A DNA stretch of 64,000 nt from Natronomonas halophila (lineage in GTDB: Archaea; Halobacteriota; Halobacteria; Halobacteriales; Haloarculaceae): contig NZ_CP058334.1 of NCBI RefSeq assembly GCF_013391085.1, positions 2,976,001 through 3,040,000 on the forward strand, written 5' to 3'. The position numbers were made by a program, and so were the translations under genes. Position 1 is the stretch's first letter, and the number at the start of each line of letters is the position of its first letter. Below, one piece after another: positions 8,895 through 16,954 of the stretch. The notes under the pieces are model-generated. The model made no database searches. It was not told the origin of the DNA and worked only from the letters and a program-made list of their open reading frames with translations.

Positions 8895-9871
8895 TGGACC
8901 ACCCGCTTGGGCTTCAGCGCCATTTCCTCGATATCCGTGGCGATTTCGAGAACGCGAATCGCGTCCTCGGCGGTGACGAGGGGTTCGGTTCCCTCCCGGG
9001 CGGCCTCGATGAACGCTTCGAGTTCGGCCTTCAGCGGTTCGCCGTTCTCGACGATGGGGCGTTCGACGACGCTCTCGTGACGGTAGCGGATGTCGCCGTC
9101 GGATTCGATGTATTCGGGCAGCGAGCGCCGGTGAATCTCGACGGTCTGACTGATGAAGTCGACGTTCACCCGACAGGAGATGGCGGTAACCGACAGTTTC
9201 CGGACCTTCTCCTGAGTGAGGCGGCTCGCGGTCAGGGCGGCGACGCTCTCGTTTTCGAACCGGAACTGGACGGTGGCGTGCCGCTCGTCGCGGGCCGCCG
9301 CCGATACCGACTCGATTTCGCTGTCGACGAGTGATAGCAGAATGTCGATATCGTGGACCATCAGGTCCATGATGACGCTGTCCTCGTTGTCCCGGTTCAG
9401 GGGCGGGCCGAGGCGGTCGATGTCGATGGCGACGACGTCGAGGTCGGGGACGATATCCGCGAGCACGCGCGTCGCGGGATTGAACCGCTCGATGTGGCCG
9501 ACCTGTAGCGTAACGCCGGCCGCTTCCGCTCGCTCGGCGAGGTCGCGTCCCTTATCGAGGTCGTCGACGAACGGCTTCTCGACGAGGACGTCGATGCCAC
9601 GCTCGATACATTCCAGTGTCGTCTCGTAGTGATACGGCGTCGGCACGGCCACCGAGACCACATCGACGGAATCCAGAAGTTCCGAGCGACTCATCGACTG
9701 GGTACCGTACTCGGCAGCGACGGTGGCGGCTTGGTCCGCGTCGACGTCCGTAACGCCGACGAGGTTGGCATCGCGCAGCTCGCTGTAGACCCGGGCGTGG
9801 TTCTGCCCCATCGACCCGACACCGATGACGCCGGCGTCGAGCCGCTGGGTGGAGGTGTTCGTCTCGGTCAT
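8891..9871 (-). CDS. Gfo/Idh/MocA oxidoreductase, likely UDP-HexNAcA 3-dehydrogenase (WbpB/WlbA-like)
   Basis: 326 residues. N-terminal NAD-binding motif GVIGVGSMGQNHARVY (14-29); the family motif VEKPF with Lys99; and GHIERFNPA, where the His-Glu-Arg-Phe-Asn-Pro pattern is typical of the WlbA/WbpB branch that oxidises C3 of UDP-GlcNAcA. It is the first gene of a tight operon with the dehydrogenase (4-base overlap), DUF354 and RHH-like genes. Together with the aminotransferase (26878) and acyltransferase (27975) it would make a 2,3-diacetamido uronic acid donor. Upstream, 9872-10151 holds no gene; a TATA-like CTATAACA lies on the minus strand near 10065. Confidence 0.88.
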   Translation of the reverse strand: MTETNTSTQRLDAGVIGVGSMGQNHARVYSELRDANLVGVTDVDADQAATVAAEYGTQSMSRSELLDSVDVVSVAVPTPYHYETTLECIERGIDVLVEKPFVDDLDKGRDLAERAEAAGVTLQVGHIERFNPATRVLADIVPDLDVVAIDIDRLGPPLNRDNEDSVIMDLMVHDIDILLSLVDSEIESVSAAARDERHATVQFRFENESVAALTASRLTQEKVRKLSVTAISCRVNVDFISQTVEIHRRSLPEYIESDGDIRYRHESVVERPIVENGEPLKAELEAFIEAAREGTEPLVTAEDAIRVLEIATDIEEMALKPKRVVQ

Positions 9872-10151
9872 GTGTCGGCCCGATCACTCCGATGGAGGGC
9901 GTCGGTGCGTGGGACCGATATCGAACCCGTGTCGGTGGTATCCGGACGGTACCGCGTCCCGTAAGCTGGTGTTACTTCCGGGCGTTCGCACCGACGTCTT
10001 CGGGTATGAGTACGGTTTTCGACTACTCGGTAAGACACAGTTCCAATCTCGGCGGAACACCTATTGTTATAGTCTGCTTGCGGCGTGTAGGGGTTTCATA
10101 CGGCGGTTCGCGCCGGAACGCCGAACGCGGGGGGCCACTCAGAGGTGGGGC

Positions 10152-11429
10152 TTAGCTCCGACAGGCACCCATTACGTCCCGGACGATTCCGACGATTCGT
10201 TGTCTGTCGGCCGCATCGACGTACGGGTGGGTCGGCAGCGTGAGGATTTCGTCCTGAAGTCGCGCGGCGCCGGGGAACTCCTCGGCGTCCAGCGGCGGCC
10301 AATCGTAGAGGGCGGCCGTCCCGATGCCCGCCTCGGCGAACCGCCGTTCCAGTTCGGCCCGACGCTCGGTGCCATCGACCAAAATCGGGTAGCGGACGTG
10401 CTGATGCTTCGAGAGGCCGTCGACGGGGCGGACGTGCCTGATTCCCGGACAATCGGCCAGTTCGCTCGCGTAGACGCGGGCGGTGTGTTCCCGCTGGCGT
10501 CGGTGGTCCTCGAGTCGGTCGAACACGCGGCTTGCGATGGCCCCCTGAAAGTTCGAGAGGGTCGCGAACGGCGGTTCGTATGGGACGCCGAACTTGGCTT
10601 CCGGGTGGGTGCTAAAACGGTTATCGTCGCCGCTGAAGCGGTCGAGCCAGTCGCTGGCCTGCGAGTAGACGTAAAACAGTCGCGGGTGACCGAACGCCGC
10701 ATAGCCCGACAGAACGCCGAGGTTCGGCGAAACGGCGGGACGCCCCTCGTCGGCGAATTCGAGGTCGTCGTTTCGGGAGACGACCATCCCGCCGCCGACC
10801 GGAATCGGCTTGCCCTGCTGGAAGTTCAGCACCGAGCAGTCACCGAACGTGCCGAGGCGGTCGCCCTCGTATTCGGCGCCCAGCGCGTAGCCCAGCGCTT
10901 CGACGAGGAAGATGTCGTTGTCACGGCAGTACGATTCGATTTCGTCCATCGACGAACCGTAGCCCAACACGTTGACCGCGACGATGGCGAGGGTATCGTC
11001 GGTCGGCAGCGCCTGGATGGCGTCCATGTCCAGCGCCATCGTCTCGGGGTCGACGTCGTACCGGGTGAAATCCAGCCCGACGCCCTCGATTGCGTCGGGG
11101 AAATCCAGGCTACAGAACGCCGGAATCAACACCTCGGTTCGGTCCTCGGCCGTTTTCGCGTCCAATTCCAGAAGACACGCACCCAGTGCGCGCCGAAACG
11201 AGGTGTAGGTCCCGACGGCTGTCGCATCGAGGAACGCCCCGATATCGTTGCGGAACTCGTCGCGGCCGGCCGCCGACAGCTGGCCGGCGACGCCGGCCGC
11301 GATGTCGGCCGGACCGAGCGGCGTGACCGCCGCGGGGACGTGCCGAAAGCGACGCGGGCGGTCCCACCCTTCAGAGCCGGTGGCTCTCTCGAGGAGGCGT
11401 TCGACCGACGAGGGTTCGTCCTGTTGCAT
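10152..11429 (-). CDS. DegT/DnrJ/EryC1/StrS-family PLP protein, divergent
   Basis: 425 residues with the overall DegT fold. The PLP lysine is K207 in FQQGKPIPVGGGM. The segment that normally reads E-D-x-A-Q-A-x-G reads VEALGYALGAE here, so the Asp that contacts the PLP ring nitrogen is replaced by Ala and the Gln by Tyr. The N-terminal 30 residues are an extra acidic tail. It stands alone between the Gfo/Idh operon and a sulfatase-like gene on the same strand. It may be a sugar aminotransferase with altered chemistry or a non-aminating homologue. A second DegT protein in the locus (26878) has all residues, so this one probably has a different job. Confidence 0.82.
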   Translation of the reverse strand: MQQDEPSSVERLLERATGSEGWDRPRRFRHVPAAVTPLGPADIAAGVAGQLSAAGRDEFRNDIGAFLDATAVGTYTSFRRALGACLLELDAKTAEDRTEVLIPAFCSLDFPDAIEGVGLDFTRYDVDPETMALDMDAIQALPTDDTLAIVAVNVLGYGSSMDEIESYCRDNDIFLVEALGYALGAEYEGDRLGTFGDCSVLNFQQGKPIPVGGGMVVSRNDDLEFADEGRPAVSPNLGVLSGYAAFGHPRLFYVYSQASDWLDRFSGDDNRFSTHPEAKFGVPYEPPFATLSNFQGAIASRVFDRLEDHRRQREHTARVYASELADCPGIRHVRPVDGLSKHQHVRYPILVDGTERRAELERRFAEAGIGTAALYDWPPLDAEEFPGAARLQDEILTLPTHPYVDAADRQRIVGIVRDVMGACRS

Positions 11430-11500
11430 TCGCTGATTGCTTCGGGGCCGTTTTCAAAGGTATGGGCTTCTTACCGGCGGTTCCGGGGCCCGTCACCCCG

Positions 11501-12460
11501 TTATACGTACCCCAGGTGTTCGAGATGCTGCTGGACGTCGTCGTCGGGACCCGTATCCTCGCTGTCGGTCTCGTGGCTGTACTCGGGCTCGTATTCGCCG
11601 GTGTCGGTAGCGCTCAACTCGACCCACGGGACGCGCCGGAGGGTCGGATGCGGAACCCCGATGGGGTGTCTGTGAACGCCCAGTTCCCCGAAGCATTCGC
11701 CGTGGTCCGCCGTGAGGACGACCGATTCGGCGTCGATGCTCTGCAGCAGGACCTCGACGTGGTCGAGCGCCCACCGGAGTTCGTCGAGATAGAGCTCCCA
11801 GACCGTCTCTTTGGCGACCGTTCCCTCCGCGAGATGCTTCAGGGGCCGGCGCTCGTAGTCGTGGAGGTCCCGGTCCTCCGTTCGGGCCGCCCGCGTGTAC
11901 GGCGTGTGCGGGTGTTTGTAGTGGATGATGTGTCGGGTCGGGTCCATCGACCGGTGGAGGGAGATCGCCCGGTCGGTCAGGACTTGCGGCGAGAACTGCT
12001 CGTCGTCCTCGGGGTTCGACTGCAACGCCGAGTAGAAATTCCCGAACTCGCTTGCGGGGACGATATCCCAGTCGACGAGGTCGAACAGGGGTTCGTTCGA
12101 CGTGTAGGGGTCGTCGCCCCCTTCGAGGATTTTCGCCGAATAGACGTTCATCGACGTGTACGCGGTTTCGGCGATTTCCTCGCGGTACTCGTTCGTGAAC
12201 GTGTTCGCGATCCACTCGGGCGTCGCGCTCCCGACGGAGGTAATCGAGTCGATGGCCCGCCCATCGAGGAAATCGTACTCGTCGGCGACCGCTTCGAGCG
12301 CATCGACGCGACAGGTGTCCAGAATGACGAGCACGTCCCAGTCCTTGCTGAAGACGTTCGTCCCGAGCGGCATTCTGGAGGTGAGGGCGTACCAGCCGCT
12401 CAAGTAGAGTCGATACGGGTAACTCAGTATCTCCTTGAACGACTCGTGATTCCGTTTCAT
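11501..12460 (-). CDS. Sulfatase-like (alkaline-phosphatase superfamily) protein
   Basis: 319 residues, shorter than usual for the family. The first metal site is VLVILDTCRVDAL with D48, and the second is VLTADHGECFGELG around residue 248. The nucleophile loop is SITSVGSATPEW, with no Cys/Ser-x-Pro-x-Arg motif, so the nucleophile is a Ser or Thr and formylglycine is unlikely. IHYKHPHTPY supplies family histidines. The chain ends QQHLEHLGYV, the same tail type as in the proteins at 6110 and 15444. A minus-strand TATA (CATAATTAAC) about 30 nt upstream of 12460 supports the start. Likely it modifies a charged group (sulfate or phosphate) on a surface glycan. Confidence 0.82.
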   Translation of the reverse strand: MKRNHESFKEILSYPYRLYLSGWYALTSRMPLGTNVFSKDWDVLVILDTCRVDALEAVADEYDFLDGRAIDSITSVGSATPEWIANTFTNEYREEIAETAYTSMNVYSAKILEGGDDPYTSNEPLFDLVDWDIVPASEFGNFYSALQSNPEDDEQFSPQVLTDRAISLHRSMDPTRHIIHYKHPHTPYTRAARTEDRDLHDYERRPLKHLAEGTVAKETVWELYLDELRWALDHVEVLLQSIDAESVVLTADHGECFGELGVHRHPIGVPHPTLRRVPWVELSATDTGEYEPEYSHETDSEDTGPDDDVQQHLEHLGYV

Positions 12461-12936
12461 GCAGTCGGCTTCCGGCCATCCTGAGTTAATTATGAACTCC
12501 GTACTGCTGTGGGCGGGCGGTAAGAGCCGATTACTCGTTGCGGAGGTGATTATGAGTGCCCTACACCGAGGTAAGCGTCCGTTATCGGGTACGCCCGTGA
12601 GTCGCCTTCGGGAGCCATCCGTACGGACATCGTCTAGGTTCCATGGGTTGATGTACCGGTCGTTTATAAGCCGGAGTCGGTGTCGAGGGCTGCGCGCGAG
12701 ATCTCCGCTCGGTCGGCACCGAAACCGGTATTCCCGCGATACTGGGCGTATAAGAACTCCTTACTGGCCGATATCCACCGCTTACGGCTGAACGAGTCTC
12801 GTAAAACGAGCGACTGTGACTGGTTAGCAACCGGTACGCATCCGTAACAATTACTGGTGCGTCCGAGACCAACTGTAGCCAATACCTACTCAATCCCGTA
12901 AATAGGGTTATACGAGTAAGTGGGTCATACCCGTCT
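12461..12936. other. Long divergent intergenic region with several TATA-like boxes
   Basis: 476 bases between the minus-strand sulfatase-like gene and the plus-strand Tat-exported beta-helix gene. It holds at least four TATA-like elements, near 12487-12494 (minus, for the sulfatase-like gene), 12661-12668, 12745-12752 and 12908-12913 (plus). Base composition is less GC-rich than the flanks. Open frames across it do not show haloarchaeal codon bias. An unannotated short transcript is possible. Confidence 0.45.
12908..12913 (+). promoter_or_regulatory. TATA box of the Tat-exported beta-helix gene
   Basis: TTATAC is centred about 26 nt before the ATG at 12937, indicating a leaderless transcript and supporting that start codon. 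Confidence 0.65.
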
Positions 12937-15318
12937 ATGCCAGACAGGCATGATGAACCTACCGCGAAGGAGCAAGACGACCGGGAAACGACGAACAAAT
13001 CGCTCAGCCGACGACGGCTGATTCAGATCGGCGGGACGGGTCTCGCCATCGGCGCGCTCGGGACGGTCGGGGCGTCGGCCCTGGATACCGACCTCTCCAA
13101 CAGCATCGTCATCGACGGGACGGTCTCCTCGGAAACAGCGGCCTACGAGTTCCTGACCTCGGGGGATGTCGCGCTACATCCCGACCTCGGTTCGAACACC
13201 GATTCCACGAACCTCAACAGCGGCCACGTAACCGGTACCGTCGGGAACGAAACCCACGCTTACCAGTTCAACGGGACGCTTTCGTATCTCGACGTCGACG
13301 GGAATGCCGAAATAACGCTTCTCTACGGTGACAGCGGGGCCACGAACACCGACCGCCTCGAAATCGTCGCCGCCAGCGACGGGAGCGTCGACTACCAGAT
13401 CACGAGTTCCGACACCGTCGAGAAGGTCACCGACAACGGCGACCGCTCGGCCAACGACGGGGAAGACACCGTCACAGAGAACAACGACGGCACGTGGACC
13501 GTTACCGGGTCGACCGCCAACGGCTCCGGCGACACCTACGATTTCCACGGCAGTATCGATCATTTCGAACCCGTCACGGGCGACTTCACCCTCTTTTTCA
13601 ACGGCGAGGAAACGACGGTCACCGAACTGACCGGCCAGAAAGTCGACGACGGTGAAACGACGGTCGACCGCGAGCACTGGTACTCCTTCGAGGCGACCGG
13701 CGACCAGTACGCCGACTACTACATCGAGGTCGAGGACGGCGGCAACATGATTCCCTCGACGGTCGACGACGCCGTCATCGAGAACGACTTCCACTGGATC
13801 AACGACGACGGGACGAAAGCGGCGGGTCGAATCGACCCCGGCGAAACCCATGCCTACGCGTTCGACACGCTCGTCGCCGACGTCACCATCGACGGCGAGG
13901 CCGACGCCACGGTCAATGGCTCGCCGTCCGACCTCAGCAACTACCCGCAGGATACGGCCTCCGGTGACCACTGGAAGGGCTACTTCCCGTGGCATATCGA
14001 GGGCGAGACCCGCGATCACTGGTACTCCTTCGAGGCGACCGGCGACCAGTACGTCGACTACTACATCGAGGTCGAGGACGGCGGCGACATCATCCCGTCG
14101 CTGGAGAACGACGCGATAGTCGAATACGAGTTCTTCTGGATCGGCGACAACGGCACGAAGGCGGCCGGTCGGGTCGACCCCGGCGAGACCCACGCCTACG
14201 CGTTCGACACGCTCGTGGCTGACGTCACGGTCGAGGGCGGTGCGGTTCAACCCCTCGTCAACGGGGCGGAGTCGAACCTGGGCATCTATCCGCAGGATAC
14301 GGCCTCCGGCGACCACTGGAAGGGCGGCTTCCCGTGGCAGGACGATGACCAGCAGGTCACCAGCGATACGGACGTCGGCATCCGCCACGACCTCTACGAC
14401 GGCCCGCTCGGTGGGGGCGACGGAATGTCATCGAGCGCCGTCTACAGCGCATCGGACGCGGATATCGTCGTCAACGACGGTAACGTCGATGGGGCGCTCA
14501 GCGGTGCATCGTCGGGCGACGTGATTTACGTCGACGGTTCGGCCAGTGGCTTTACCGCCGACGTTTCGAACGTGACGATTGCGGGGAACCGCGGAATCGG
14601 CAGCGACGGAGAAATCACGGGTAAAGTCGACGTCGTGGCGGACGACGTGCGCCTCGACGGGCTTAAAATCAGCCCCGGCAGCGGCACGGCACTATCCATC
14701 GACGCGCAGAACCTGGTCACCTACAACTGCGCTATCGTCAATGGTAGTAACAAGGTCGTCCGGTTCGAGCGGAAGAACACGGCGGCGCGGTTCACCCAAT
14801 GTAAGTTCGCCCATTACGACGGGTACGGCGTCTCCCTCAACCACTACGAGCACGACGAAGCCCACAAGGTTGTCTTCGAGTACAACGAGTTCACCGACCT
14901 CGGACGCCACGGCCTCATCCTCGGGTCGGCCTGGGCGGCCGTTCGGGACAACCACACGTACGGTAATATGACGGAACTTTCCACGGACCACTGGATTTCG
15001 TTCCGCGCGCCCAACGAATACGGCATCAATGGTGGTTCGGCCCCCGTCGAGTGCGGCGCTCCGTGTGGGAACGGCGTCATCGAGCACAACCTGCACGAGA
15101 TTACGGGGACGGACGGCAAGTCCCGACTCGCCGTCGTCCGCGGCGAACCGACCGACGGCGTCTGGGTTCAGGACAACGAGGCGCCGGGCAACACCGCTCC
15201 GACCGGCGGCTGCCACTCCAACGGCACCCACGGCGGCTGGGGCGAGCAGCTCGTGATGCAGAACGCATCGTCGACGAACGACTTCTCCAACGTCTTCATC
15301 GAGAACAACCAGCGGTAA
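12937..15318 (+). CDS. Tat-exported parallel beta-helix protein with internal domain duplication
   Basis: 793 residues. The twin-arginine leader is SRRRLIQIGGTG followed by a hydrophobic stretch and ASALD, around residues 24-51. Residues about 55-240 are beta-rich. Residues 247-360 and 361-474 are two near-identical 114-residue units, each starting HWYSFEATGDQY and ending near GDHWKG-FPW. From about 500 to the end a right-handed parallel beta-helix follows, with regular turns of the NNH/GNxG type and a polysaccharide-lyase-like look. Probable role: binding or cleaving an extracellular polysaccharide. Substrate and catalytic residues are not identifiable. It heads a run of plus-strand surface-glycan genes. 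Confidence 0.8.
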   Translation: MPDRHDEPTAKEQDDRETTNKSLSRRRLIQIGGTGLAIGALGTVGASALDTDLSNSIVIDGTVSSETAAYEFLTSGDVALHPDLGSNTDSTNLNSGHVTGTVGNETHAYQFNGTLSYLDVDGNAEITLLYGDSGATNTDRLEIVAASDGSVDYQITSSDTVEKVTDNGDRSANDGEDTVTENNDGTWTVTGSTANGSGDTYDFHGSIDHFEPVTGDFTLFFNGEETTVTELTGQKVDDGETTVDREHWYSFEATGDQYADYYIEVEDGGNMIPSTVDDAVIENDFHWINDDGTKAAGRIDPGETHAYAFDTLVADVTIDGEADATVNGSPSDLSNYPQDTASGDHWKGYFPWHIEGETRDHWYSFEATGDQYVDYYIEVEDGGDIIPSLENDAIVEYEFFWIGDNGTKAAGRVDPGETHAYAFDTLVADVTVEGGAVQPLVNGAESNLGIYPQDTASGDHWKGGFPWQDDDQQVTSDTDVGIRHDLYDGPLGGGDGMSSSAVYSASDADIVVNDGNVDGALSGASSGDVIYVDGSASGFTADVSNVTIAGNRGIGSDGEITGKVDVVADDVRLDGLKISPGSGTALSIDAQNLVTYNCAIVNGSNKVVRFERKNTAARFTQCKFAHYDGYGVSLNHYEHDEAHKVVFEYNEFTDLGRHGLILGSAWAAVRDNHTYGNMTELSTDHWISFRAPNEYGINGGSAPVECGAPCGNGVIEHNLHEITGTDGKSRLAVVRGEPTDGVWVQDNEAPGNTAPTGGCHSNGTHGGWGEQLVMQNASSTNDFSNVFIENNQR
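13675..14358 (+). repeat. Tandem in-frame duplication, 342-bp unit x 2
   Basis: Two adjacent copies with period 342 bp (114 codons), 13675-14016 and 14017-14358, inside the beta-helix protein gene. Long stretches are identical at the DNA level (for example the bases encoding HWYSFEATGDQY and the run around QDTASGDHWKG), so the duplication is recent or kept alike by gene conversion. Confidence 0.8.
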
Positions 15319-15443
15319 GAACGACCCCCGCCTGTCACTGGCGCGTCCGGAATCGGACACGCTACCCGGCGTCTCTCGTTCGAAACGACTTACGCTGCAA
15401 CGCCGATTTTTAAACGGATGAACCGAGGCCGAATAGCGATGCG

Positions 15444-16799
15444 ATGAATACGTCACAGGCGGTTCATAACAAAGTCTACGTTCCACAGCAACGGGGCATG
15501 AGCAGCGTCGCACTCGTCGTCTTGGATACTCTCCGATATGACTACTTCGAGGAGATCTTCGACTGGCTTGATGGTGCCCGATTCACCCGCACGTATTCGA
15601 CGTCGCACTGGACCGTCCCGGCTCATGCGTCGCTTTTCACCGGCCGGTACGCCAGCGAGGTCGGCGTTCACGGGTCGTCACCGACGCTCGAATGTCCGGA
15701 GGGGACCGTAGCAGAGGCGTTTCAGGCGGCCGGCTACCGGACCCGATGTCTCACGGCGAACCCCCAACTCTATCAGTACGACGGGTGGGACCGTGGTTTC
15801 GACGAATTCGTCGGAGCGGCCGGGCTCACACCGACTGCTGCCGACGTTTTCGATTGGGCAGCACACATCGAGGAAACCAACCCCGGTCTCGGCCGATATC
15901 TCTCCGGCCTCTCGGACTGTCTTTTCGGCGACTGTAATACCGTTCGCTCACTCCGACATGGGTACGAACTCTACCGGACGCCCACGTGGGACGGCGGCGC
16001 AAAGGCAGTCAAAAAGCGACTGGAGGCGACGGACTTCGCCGACGACGAGTTCCTCTTCGTCAACCTCATGGAAGCCCACACGCCGTATCACCCGCCGACG
16101 GGCGGAGACGACCCCGTCAGCGTCGTTATCGCGGATGCGATCGCCGAGGACGTCACCGACCCCGAAACGGTGCGGGCCGCCTATCGGACTTCGGTCGAGT
16201 ACCTCTCGGAGGTCTATCGGGAGATTTTCGCGGAACTCGAATCGTCGTTCGACTACGTCATCACCCTCTCCGACCACGGGGAGTTACTCGGCGAACACGG
16301 ACTGTGGAACCACTCTATCGGCCTGCATCCCGAGTTGATACACGTCCCGCTTGTCATCAGCGGTCCCGACATCACCCCTGGCCTTCGAAACGAGGTGACG
16401 AGCCTTCTCGACGTTCATCGAACGACGGCGAGTCTCGCGGGCATCGACGTCGATTCCCGGGGCCGAAACCTGTTCGAACCGCTCGATTCCCGGGAGTTCC
16501 TCTTCGAGTCCCACGGGTTGCTCCCGTTTCATCGCGCCCAGTTCGAGCGAAAGGGGTTGTCGGAGGCCGAATTCCGCCATTGGCAGACCCCACTCAATGG
16601 ATTCGTCGATGGCGATGGGAATTACTGCTACGAGACGGAACCCGGGGATTTCCGGGTTATCGGCGACGGGGACCTGACCGAATCGAAACGCCGACTCGAC
16701 GACCTCGTCGAGGGAATCGAGAAACGTGACCTGGGGGATGCGAATTTCGAGGTCTCAGATGGGGTGAGAGCACGACTCGAAGAACTAGGCTATGCCTAA
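15444..16799 (+). CDS. Sulfatase/alkaline-phosphatase superfamily protein with Thr at the nucleophile site
   Basis: 451 residues. VALVVLDTLRYD carries metal Asp28; HWTVPAHASLFTGRYA is the nucleophile loop with Thr57 where sulfatases have Cys or Ser, Pro59 kept and the usual Arg replaced by His61; TLSDHGELLGEHG around 272-284 is the second metal site. EAHTPYHPP provides active-site histidines. The C-terminus ARLEELGYA matches the tails of the proteins at 6110 and 11501. TATA TTTTTAAAC (15406-15414) lies about 34 nt upstream of ATG 15444; an internal Met19 is an alternative start. It lies between two beta-helix exported proteins, which suggests joint action on one surface polymer. Confidence 0.87.
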   Translation: MNTSQAVHNKVYVPQQRGMSSVALVVLDTLRYDYFEEIFDWLDGARFTRTYSTSHWTVPAHASLFTGRYASEVGVHGSSPTLECPEGTVAEAFQAAGYRTRCLTANPQLYQYDGWDRGFDEFVGAAGLTPTAADVFDWAAHIEETNPGLGRYLSGLSDCLFGDCNTVRSLRHGYELYRTPTWDGGAKAVKKRLEATDFADDEFLFVNLMEAHTPYHPPTGGDDPVSVVIADAIAEDVTDPETVRAAYRTSVEYLSEVYREIFAELESSFDYVITLSDHGELLGEHGLWNHSIGLHPELIHVPLVISGPDITPGLRNEVTSLLDVHRTTASLAGIDVDSRGRNLFEPLDSREFLFESHGLLPFHRAQFERKGLSEAEFRHWQTPLNGFVDGDGNYCYETEPGDFRVIGDGDLTESKRRLDDLVEGIEKRDLGDANFEVSDGVRARLEELGYA

Positions 16800-16954
16800 A
16801 TGGGATACGCTGTCGCCTTTCGGTCGTTAGCGTGGATATGTGACCGGTTCGAACGATGTTCGAACGGTTTTTGAAACGGTCCGAGAGTGGCGAAGAACCC
16901 GATAATCGTTTCATAACCATACCTGTCCGGCCCGTGCAGTCTATCTGCCTGTAA

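Noticed and set aside
9825-11675. Plus-strand open frame of 616 codons
   Set aside because: It covers the DegT gene on the opposite strand and neighbouring gaps; codon bias and protein character fit the minus-strand gene only.
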